64,000 nt of DNA from Fulvia fulva (lineage: Eukaryota > Ascomycota > Dothideomycetes > Mycosphaerellales > Mycosphaerellaceae). Numbering within the stretch: position 1 is the first letter of the stretch; the number at the start of each line of letters is the position of its first letter. The notes beneath the pieces were generated by a model. That model saw only the letters and a list, made by a program, of their open reading frames with translations, did no database searches and was not told where the DNA came from. The stretch covers positions 4,030,001 to 4,094,000 of the forward strand of contig NC_063018.1 in NCBI RefSeq assembly GCF_020509005.1, in the 5' to 3' direction. Below are positions 47,619-55,517 of this stretch, one piece after another. The position numbers were made by a program, and so were the translations under genes.

Positions 47619-49383
47619 ATGGGAGGCTTTCTCACGTTGGTCGAGGATCGACCTACACCCAAGGCGGTGTACAACTGGAAGGTGTATGCATCAGCAGCGA
47701 TGGCCAGTTTCGCGTCGTGCATGATAGGATACGATTCGGCCTTCATTGGCACGACGTTGGCTCTTCCTTCGTTCATGAGCGAGTTCGCGTTTAGCGAGAT
47801 GTCATCCACCCATCTAGCTCTTGTCAAGGCGAACATTGTGTCAGTCTACCAGGCTGGTGCATTCTTCGGCTCCCTCTTCGCATATCGTAAGTCAGACCAT
47901 GTTTTCGAAGCACGATAGAGACTGACTAGACTTAGCTTCCGCCTTCTACCTGGGTCGCAAGCAGAGCTTGATGATCTTCTCACTCGTCTTTATCCTCGGA
48001 GCTGGTCTGATGCTGGGCGCAACCGGCGACCGCGGCCTCGGACTCATCTACGCTGGACGAGTCCTTGCAGGCATCGGCGTTGGAGCAGCATCCATGATCA
48101 CACCCATATACATATCTGAAATCGCCCCGCCCGCTATCAGAGGTCGCATTGTCGGTATCTATGAGCTAGGATGGCAAATCGGAGGTCTGGTTGGGTTCTG
48201 GATCAACTATGGTCTTTCAGAGACCATGGCTCCTAGTCACAAGCAGTGGATCATTCCATTCGCAGTCCAGCTGATCCCAGCTGGTCTTCTCTTGGTCGGT
48301 GCCTTCTGGATCAAGGAGAGCCCGAGATGGTTGATGTCGAAACACCGTCGAGAGCTGGCACTAAAAAATCTTTGCTGGATCCGCAGCTTGCCTGCCGAGG
48401 ACATCTACATCGTTGAGGAAGTTGCTATGCTTGACGCAGTATTGGAAGAGCAAGCCTCGACTATCGGCGAGGGCTTTTGGGCTCCCTTCCAGGCTGCTGG
48501 TCGCGACCGTAAAGTGCAATGGCGCCTGCTGCTCGGTGGCTTACTCTTCATGTGGCAGAATGGCTCAGGTATGCGTCGAAGGGTCGATGGCATCGTCTGT
48601 TCTTGAACATAGCTAACATCCTTCTCTTTGGCAGGTATCAACGCCATCAACTACTACAGTCCGACGGTTTTCAAAGCCATCGGAATCACTGGCACGAACA
48701 CTGGCTTCCTCACCACTGGCATCTTCGGCGTAATCAAGACAGTCCTCACCTTCGTCTGGATGCTCGTCCTCATCGACAACCTCGGCCGCCGAAAGCTCCT
48801 CATGATCGGTGCTGCCGGCGGGTCTGTCTGCATGTGGATCATCGGCGGCTACATTTTCACCAGACCCATCTCCTCAGGCGTCACCTCCGACTCCCTCAGC
48901 TCCGGCGGCATCGCCGCAATGTTCTTCTTCTACCTCTGGACAGCCTTCTACACACCCTCATGGAACGGCACGCCATGGGTCATCAACTCCGAAATGTTCG
49001 ACAACAACACTCGTGGCCTCGGCCAGGCTTCTGCATCCGCCAACAACTGGTTCTGGAACTTCATCATCAGTCGTTTCACACCCCAGATGTTCAACAACAT
49101 GGGCCCAAGCGGTAGCGGCGTATTCTTCTTCTTTGCCTCGATGATGATCGCTTCGATTGTCTTTGTGTGGTTCCTGATACCAGAGACCAAGTCGATTCCT
49201 CTCGAGAGCATGGATCGTCTCTTCGAGATCAAGCCAGTCCGCAAGGCGAACAAGATCATCATCGAGGAGGACCGAGCAAGAGAAGCTGAGTTCCGTCATG
49301 ATGCCGAGGGCGCGGGTCTGAGCGTTGGGAAGGAGAAGCTGGAGCAGGTTGAGCGTATTAGTGAGAGGAACAGCGACGTCTAG
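47619..49383 (+). CDS. qutD: Quinate permease QutD, 549 aa
   Basis: Exons 47619-47886, 47936-48568 and 48635-49383; introns of 49 and 66 nt with GTAAGT and GTATGC donors and GCTAACA branch site in the second. A major facilitator sugar-porter-type transporter that brings quinate across the plasma membrane. The N-terminus VEDRPTPKAVYNW followed by SCMIGYDSAFIGTT is diagnostic of fungal quinate permeases. Further motifs are GRVLAGIGVG, RGRIVGIYELGWQIG, KESPRWL (about 217-223), NAINYYSP and PETKSIPLE. About twelve membrane segments; hydrophilic Glu/Lys-rich C-tail. The length agrees with QutD/QA-Y (533-537 aa). Confidence 0.93.
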
Positions 49384-49513
49384 TCGACTCGCTACGCATG
49401 GGTGGCTTGCCCACACGGGGCATATGAGAAGAACGGTCACCTGTAGGATTGTACATAAGAGAACTGATGATTGAGCCTCGTTCTCATACTTACTGCATGC
49501 ACTGTCACACTTT

Positions 49514-50662
49514 CTATGCTTCTCGGGGTGCTCCTTGGATATCTTCCGCTGACAAGTGCAGGCAAAGCGCTCTACGGCTCCAACACTTTGTTAAGTCCGA
49601 CACATCTATCTCGATCGGCAGACCAGTATCAAGTGCTCGTCGAACCGCATCGCAGACTACAAGTGCCTGCAGACAATCTTCACCAGTACATCTTGGTTCC
49701 GCTATTCCTTGGACGACACGCACGAAATTTCGAACTTGCTCATCGAAGGGCACTTCCGAGCCTACCGGTATAGTCTGCTCTTGCAGGGAATTGGACCAGC
49801 TCTTCGCTGCATCGCCATAACTACTGAGCTTCATATCACCTACGCTTAGGGTGCCTTCCGAGCCAAAGATTCTATATAAATCCTTTCCAGCCTGAGGAAT
49901 CATCGGATTCTCGCCGGTGCCGCTCTCGAAGTTGTGCATGGACGGTGTCGCATCAGACAAGATGAAAGTGCCCACTACGCCCGAGGCGAACCTCATGAGT
50001 ATGGCCGCTCTTTCCTCGGCGGCATGTCCGCGTTGCGATAGTGCCTGCTCTGCATGGACCCGCACTATGGGCCCCATGAGATACTGCAAGATATCTACCT
50101 CGTGGATCAGGTTGATCAAGATAGGCCCTCCTGTTCCTGACTTTGCACGCCAGTCGGTAGGTGGTAGGAAGCATGAGTCAGGCTTACATGTAGCCCAAAG
50201 ACCTGAGATGGCTATCAGGCGGCCGATTGAACCCTGCTCAAGAGCTCGTTTCGTTGCGGTCACATATGGATTGAAGCGTCTGTGGTGTCCGACCAGGAGG
50301 TGTTTACCAGCGGCTTCTGCCGCAAGTAAGAGTTGTCTTCCTGACTCCAAGTCCGTCGCAATTGGTTTCTCCACAAGGACATGGATGCCGGCGGCGAATA
50401 GTTCCTGACTGACAGGCACATGCGTACTATTCGGAGTGCAAACGATGGCCGCATCTGGGCGGCACCCTGTCTCTAGAATTTGCTGGATGCTGCTAAAGAA
50501 GGGCACGCTATCGAATGCTTCAGCAACCAATGCAACATCGAGTCGAGGATCCACAAAGCAGAGGAGAGATGCTTCTGCACACCTCTTGACACTTTCTGCA
50601 TGTCTCGGGCCAATAAGACCTGTGCCAATGATAGCGATGCCGATCGTCCTCAGCTGAGCCAT
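49514..50662 (-). CDS. qutH: Quinate-cluster oxidoreductase QutH (Gfo/Idh/MocA), 382 aa
   Basis: Single exon. N-terminal Rossmann fold with IIGTGLIG (11-18, GxGxxG) and the family-diagnostic VLVEKP (95-100), followed by GHHRRFNPYV and a C-terminal alpha/beta dimer domain with DLIHEVDIL-like sequence (LINLIHEVDILQYLMG). This is the Gfo/Idh/MocA NAD(P)-dependent dehydrogenase family. The A. nidulans cluster includes an oxidoreductase named QutH, and position here supports that name; the reaction is unknown to me. The ATG at 50662 is preferred because the motif starts eight residues later; an upstream TTG-initiated extension to 50701 is unlikely. Converges with qutD (130 bp) and diverges from qutC. 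Confidence 0.85.
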   Translation of the reverse strand: MAQLRTIGIAIIGTGLIGPRHAESVKRCAEASLLCFVDPRLDVALVAEAFDSVPFFSSIQQILETGCRPDAAIVCTPNSTHVPVSQELFAAGIHVLVEKPIATDLESGRQLLLAAEAAGKHLLVGHHRRFNPYVTATKRALEQGSIGRLIAISGLWATCKPDSCFLPPTDWRAKSGTGGPILINLIHEVDILQYLMGPIVRVHAEQALSQRGHAAEERAAILMRFASGVVGTFILSDATPSMHNFESGTGENPMIPQAGKDLYRIFGSEGTLSVGDMKLSSYGDAAKSWSNSLQEQTIPVGSEVPFDEQVRNFVRVVQGIAEPRCTGEDCLQALVVCDAVRRALDTGLPIEIDVSDLTKCWSRRALCLHLSAEDIQGAPREA

Positions 50663-51507
50663 GCTGCTCACCGATGGAGCCGCAGCGAGTGTTGTTATCA
50701 ATCAAAGCTTCTCCTTGCGTTGAGGACGATACAACTCCGGATGCGAGGGTGAAACCTGATACGGAACTGTGTTTTCGTTCTGCTTCACGGATGTAGTGAG
50801 GTCGGGACCCGCTCCGGAATGTCTTTACGATCTCAAGCGAGATCGAGTACGCCGTTCTGGCCAGATCCGGACATCCTGACGGAGTGTGTTGCACCTGCAG
50901 GATCAAGCACCGTGTCTCAAGTGACACCGAAGCAACGCCTATGCCAAGACGCATGCACGTGCTCAACCAAAATACCCGGTCCCACTGCTTCTCCACCCGA
51001 GCATCCGCGCCCAATGTCTCCGCTTCAACTCTCTTGCAGCCGCTTTTGTCTTCTTCCACGCCACTCGCGCCAGCCGTGCCACGGAACATTCACCCACCTC
51101 AGCGAAGAACATTATCGCGTAGCACACTATACGACGCAAAGAGTACTTCCAGGTGGGTCGGCCTTGATTGCGATACCTCCGTCAGACATGTCGCACCACG
51201 CGAATAGGGATCTACGCGATGCGGTACGGATTGGTGCAACGTTCACATGCCCTTACTTCAAGTGTAAGGTTTCATTGGTCTCTGTTTCTTATCGTGCAGC
51301 CTTTCCCTTCTTACTGTATATACAGTTCCGCAGGATCGAGAAGACGTTGAGCACCTCATATCATATCATAGCTTTGTCTTCCCATTCAAGGTTCCCCGAA
51401 GCCCGCGGATCAAGACGTCAGATCATCTCATATCATTCAGAGTCCATCCTGTTCAAAGACCCCAGGTACCACACCACTCGTTCGCTGGAAGTCAAGCCAA
51501 CCCGAAG
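50663..51507. promoter_or_regulatory. Divergent qutH/qutC promoter
   Basis: 845 bp. Contains the palindrome CTGTATATACAG at 51314-51325 (TATA-like) and direct repeats of a CATATCAT-type motif at about 51356-51370 and 51428-51438, probably in the qutC leader. No clear QutA consensus site was found by eye. Confidence 0.45.
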
Positions 51508-52575
51508 ATGCCTTGCAAACCCGCCATCTGCTCCCACTCCCTCGGCCGGGCCTGGGTCCACGATCTCCCCTCCAAGCTCGACCAAGCCGCCCGTTATGGC
51601 CTGGACATCGAACTCTTCTACGAGGACCTGCTCTACATCGTCCAAGAGTTCCCCGGCGGCGCAACCCCGGAGAACCACATCAAGGCAGCCCACGAAGTAC
51701 GATCCCTATGCGACACCAGAGGGATCAAGGTCATCTGCCTCCAACCCTTCATGCACTACGACGGCCTCCGGAATCGAGAGAAGCACGCGGAGCGAATCGA
51801 AGAGATGAAGCTGTGGATTGAGATGGCACATATTCTTGGCACGAAACTCATCGCTGTGCCGTCGACTTGTTTGCCAGACGAGCATGTCAGTGGGGACATG
51901 GATCTGATAACTCAGGATATGCTTGAGATTGCGGACCTGGGCGCTCCGGAAGGCATCGAGTTCGCATACGAGGCGTTGTGCTGGGGCACGCACGTTGATA
52001 CGTGGGAGCAGACGTGGGAGGTCGTGTGCAGAGTGAATCGACCAAACTTCAAGATCTGCTTGGACACGTACAACTTTGCTGGCCGGGTGTATGCCGATCC
52101 CACAAGACCTTCTGGAAAGAACCCGAACGCCGATGCAGACATGGCCGCATCGCTGAAGCGTTTAGTATCGGAGGTGGACGTCAAGAAGATCGCTTTCGTC
52201 CAGGTTGTCGATGCCGAGCGCTTGTCGGAACCACTTCTTGAAGGCCACCCTTTCTATAACCCAGAGCAATGTCCCCGTATGAGCTGGTCCCGCAACTGTC
52301 GCCTGTTCTACGGCGAAGAGGACCGAGGCGCATATCTGCCAATCAGAGCCATCTTGAAGGCGTTGATCGTGGACCTGGGCTACGAAGGATACCTCAGCGC
52401 CGAGCTATTCAACCGCAGCTTGACCAAGGCCGACAGTGATGTTCCAGAAGATCACGCGCGCCGAGCCGTGGTATCATGGCAGAAGATGGTCGCAGACTTT
52501 GGTATTGGTCGGAAAGCGGAAGCGCCCAGCACTGCGAGACTCTCGATTGAGCAGCAACCTCGGGCTCAGTTATGA
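51508..52575 (+). CDS. qutC: 3-Dehydroshikimate dehydratase QutC, 355 aa
   Basis: Single exon. Converts 3-dehydroshikimate to protocatechuate, the step that commits quinate carbon to the beta-ketoadipate route. Sugar-isomerase/AP-endonuclease-2-type TIM barrel. Likely divalent-metal ligands by family pattern: Glu155 (FAYEALCWG), Asp186 (CLDTYNFAG), Gln232 (FVQVVD) and Glu299 (LSAELFNRS). The N-terminus MPCKPAICSHSLGRA is strongly conserved in fungal QA-4/QutC, which fixes the start. Length matches the family (about 350-360 aa). Converges with qutA with 119 bp between stops. Confidence 0.93.
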   Translation: MPCKPAICSHSLGRAWVHDLPSKLDQAARYGLDIELFYEDLLYIVQEFPGGATPENHIKAAHEVRSLCDTRGIKVICLQPFMHYDGLRNREKHAERIEEMKLWIEMAHILGTKLIAVPSTCLPDEHVSGDMDLITQDMLEIADLGAPEGIEFAYEALCWGTHVDTWEQTWEVVCRVNRPNFKICLDTYNFAGRVYADPTRPSGKNPNADADMAASLKRLVSEVDVKKIAFVQVVDAERLSEPLLEGHPFYNPEQCPRMSWSRNCRLFYGEEDRGAYLPIRAILKALIVDLGYEGYLSAELFNRSLTKADSDVPEDHARRAVVSWQKMVADFGIGRKAEAPSTARLSIEQQPRAQL

Positions 52576-52694
52576 CCTGCCGTAATAAAGGTTTAGAGTT
52601 GGAAGTATAGATATAGACAAGCATGGGCGGAGTTGCATTGTACAGATACCCAGAGGCATTGAATGGATTCGAACTTCATGTCACCAGTCCTTGC

Positions 52695-54803
52695 TCAACC
52701 TGCACCCTCTGTCGTCCCACCAAAGTCTTGTGGCATGTCGCCGAGGCTTTCCGGCTGCATGTAACCCAGTAATGGATCTGATGGCTGGTAGACGTCAGCA
52801 CCAAAGAACTCAGCCAAGTCCAGATCTGGCCCGAACCCGAGGTTCTGCATGAAATTTGGGTTGTGTGTAGAGTCTGTTCTCTCCAGCATAGCGAGCTCTT
52901 CGAAGATATCTCCGCCGCCAGTGGCGGCATGGTCAATGCTACCCGCCTGGAAGCTGTATGGATCACCTGCCTGAGAACCAGTATTACTTGTCCATGGGTC
53001 TGATATGCCTGCAGACGTCGCTGTTTGAGCTGGTCCATTGGCAGCAAAAGGTTCCGCTGCTTCGTTTGGAATGCTCATGAACGGGTAGTGCTGTTCAGAG
53101 GATGCATCACCGACAATTGCTGGTCGGGGGCCCCATCCTGCTGCTGGAGAAGGGGTCGTGCGGCCATGATGCTGCACAGACAAGGACCCTGCCTGGTGCA
53201 TGCTCTCTGTGGGACTGTCCTGAAAGCTTGGGGTGTGGTCCATTCCCTTAGCAGCCAATACCCTCATTGGATGTAGTCTACTATTGGCGGCAGTCGCATT
53301 GCGCAACAGAATGGACACTACACCGAGGCCGCTCGGCGCTGGAGGGATTTGCCCGGCTCCAGCATCTCTTGCCGTAGCACTCAAAGCAAGACGTACAAGG
53401 GCATTGAACGTGCTTATCGATCTTGCAGGGGATTTCGCTGGCGTCGAGCTTGAGCTTGCAGCCGGATCGTTCCAAGGCTCCCACTCTTCTAGACCGTCTT
53501 CAACAAGCAGTCCGAGAGCTCGCACATTGTCATGCTTGAGGTGCCCGACAGCTCCGGTGTGCGAAGCAACGACTTGCTCCAGCAGAAATGCCGCCAATAC
53601 TGTATGCTTGACACGAGTCCCTCCGAGTGCGAATCCGAGACCTTGGCCGGACTGGTAATGCGTGAGAACCCTGACAGCAGACCCGATAGTGAGCCACGCA
53701 GCCAGATAGGAACTTCTGGCGAGTTCGATAACGCCGAGTATAAGCAGTGCTTTGACATGGCCCAACTGAAGTCCATCGTTCGTCGGGATGAGTGCTTTGG
53801 CAATGCTGTGACACTGTTCGAAACTGGTGCCAGACTGTGGCCCGATACCGAACGCTGACCAGGCCATGATGCTCCATAACTCGGCATATTCCGCAGCACG
53901 GGCTTCTGCCATAGGCAAGCCTTCAGCTGGAAAGCTATACATCAATCTCATAATATCGTGCTTCTCCGTTATTGGCAGCCAGGTCTGGGTGAAGGTAAAG
54001 TAGTGTTCCAGCAGAGCCCATGAATCCTGGGGCAGAACAAGTGAGCGGGCAGGGGGGAGGTCCCTCGCGTGTAGATGTTGGCTAGGTAAGACGTTGGCAT
54101 CACTAGTTGTAGTGATCTCCTGATGCTCCGATTGAAAGGCCGCATTATCACTAGGCACTGAGAGGGGCGGCGACTGGTAAGAAGCAGTAGTCAGATCCCT
54201 CGAGCTGCTGGCCTGGGGAATGTCGATATCGCTTCCAGAGAGGAGCTGCTCGATCTGTCTGCTGATGATGCCGCTCCTCCATGTTGCATGGAGAACTTCT
54301 GCCGCAACAGCATCTTTGAAAGATATCACCCTATGAGCCGGCTCGTGCGTCCTAGGAAGTCGCTGCGAAAGCTGATTCTCACTGTCTACAAGTCCAGGCC
54401 TGTCAGCTAAATTGCTATCACGATGACTGGGCTGAGCTGAAGTGTGGCATTCGCCTCCCACATCCGATGCGTTACAGCCATGAGTAAACATACCAGGGAA
54501 GCGCTGCAAGATCCATGCTAATGTCAGCTCCAGCGTCCTGATATAGTTCGGCTGAATGCCTCTCTTCCTGGGCTGCTCATGGTAGGTACACGTTCGGCTC
54601 TGCGTCTCACAAGTGTGACACGTGGGCTGAGCACCGTCGCATTTCTCCCGTCCAGCTCGGCACTGGTCACACGCTCTGGAGACACGAACGCGCTTCGCTT
54701 TGTCTGCTTTTCTGGACGAAGACGTCGCTTCCAATGGCCTCTTCCCATTCGCGTTCAGACCTTGTGTCCTCTCAGCAGGCGTCTCGTTGCCATCCTCGGT
54801 CAT
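52695..54803 (-). CDS. qutA: Quinate pathway activator QutA (Zn2Cys6), 702 aa
   Basis: Single open frame. Zn2Cys6 binuclear cluster with Cys45, 48, 55, 62, 65 and 72 (C-X2-C-X6-C-X6-C-X2-C-X6-C) in RVSRACDQCRAGREKCDG, followed by the basic linker and the RTLELTLAWI helix typical of QutA/QA-1F. The fungal-specific middle homology region lies at about 255-440 (DSWALLEHYFTFTQTWLPI). The acidic C-terminal part (FEELAMLE, DLDLAEFFG) probably activates transcription. Shorter than A. nidulans QutA (about 825 aa), mainly in the C-terminal half. Nuclear activator of the qut genes; divergently paired with its antagonist qutR, 714 bp apart. Confidence 0.88.
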   Translation of the reverse strand: MTEDGNETPAERTQGLNANGKRPLEATSSSRKADKAKRVRVSRACDQCRAGREKCDGAQPTCHTCETQSRTCTYHEQPRKRGIQPNYIRTLELTLAWILQRFPGMFTHGCNASDVGGECHTSAQPSHRDSNLADRPGLVDSENQLSQRLPRTHEPAHRVISFKDAVAAEVLHATWRSGIISRQIEQLLSGSDIDIPQASSSRDLTTASYQSPPLSVPSDNAAFQSEHQEITTTSDANVLPSQHLHARDLPPARSLVLPQDSWALLEHYFTFTQTWLPITEKHDIMRLMYSFPAEGLPMAEARAAEYAELWSIMAWSAFGIGPQSGTSFEQCHSIAKALIPTNDGLQLGHVKALLILGVIELARSSYLAAWLTIGSAVRVLTHYQSGQGLGFALGGTRVKHTVLAAFLLEQVVASHTGAVGHLKHDNVRALGLLVEDGLEEWEPWNDPAASSSSTPAKSPARSISTFNALVRLALSATARDAGAGQIPPAPSGLGVVSILLRNATAANSRLHPMRVLAAKGMDHTPSFQDSPTESMHQAGSLSVQHHGRTTPSPAAGWGPRPAIVGDASSEQHYPFMSIPNEAAEPFAANGPAQTATSAGISDPWTSNTGSQAGDPYSFQAGSIDHAATGGGDIFEELAMLERTDSTHNPNFMQNLGFGPDLDLAEFFGADVYQPSDPLLGYMQPESLGDMPQDFGGTTEGAG

Positions 54804-55517
54804 GGCAGCGCATCATCGCACACGAGGATACTTGAGGCCCAGCTTGCTGCTCGCGAAGATACTGGTGAGAGTGGAGAGTGGAGAGTGGACGTGAGGTCCC
54901 GTTTCCTAGTGTCCCGTAGCTCCGTTCTAGCCGTGGTCTCCGCCTGGGGTGGAGGTGGGCTGGTGGGGTCTACTTCGGCGTCGCGGTCGACGATGAGGTG
55001 GTCATGTTTGGGCATCGAAGTCTCATGTCTGCTCCGAAGCGACGGGACTCTCCCACGCGACTACCGGGACTCGTCTTCAGGCATCGCTTCCTTCGTCACC
55101 TGCAGGTGGTCACGTTGGCGAGGTTGCAAACCTTGTCACCTCGGTCGTCGTTGCCTCTTGATTCGCTTGCTTGAATCCTTTTCCCCGGACCAAGCAAGGC
55201 GCTTCCGCTCCCGGCAGAACAGCATTGCACGTCAGATTGTCGCCCAAGGACGTTGGATGCACTCCAGATGTCTGCGGTGTGCTAGTGTCTCTCCACTGTG
55301 GAGCGACACCACATGTTCTCACCTGACTTGTCACACCTTCCTGATGGTCTTGCGTGGCACCCGGATGTCCCTGGACGAATGAAGTGGCTCATACCGTGAA
55401 ATGGCAACTTCAACACACCTTTCATCGACATTCACGCAGTCCCGTCCGACAGGCACATGAGCTGTTGCACTACGGCGCGAAAAGCAGCACCTTGGCGTTC
55501 GCTGCAGACTGGAAGCC
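54804..55517. promoter_or_regulatory. Divergent qutA/qutR regulatory region
   Basis: 714 bp between the activator and repressor start codons. Open frames cross it but none is conserved. No consensus QutA site was found by eye. Confidence 0.45.

Noticed and set aside
48519..49144. Alternative plus-strand frames inside qutD
   Set aside because: Arg/His- or Pro/Ser-rich translations without family similarity; the permease frame explains the sequence.
50663..50701. 13-codon N-terminal extension of qutH
   Set aside because: It would need a TTG start; the ATG at 50662 places the Rossmann motif at the usual distance.
53233..53658. Open frames antisense to qutA (and similar ones antisense to qutB, qutC and qutD)
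   Set aside because: They are composition shadows of GC-rich coding DNA, with no domain or splice support.
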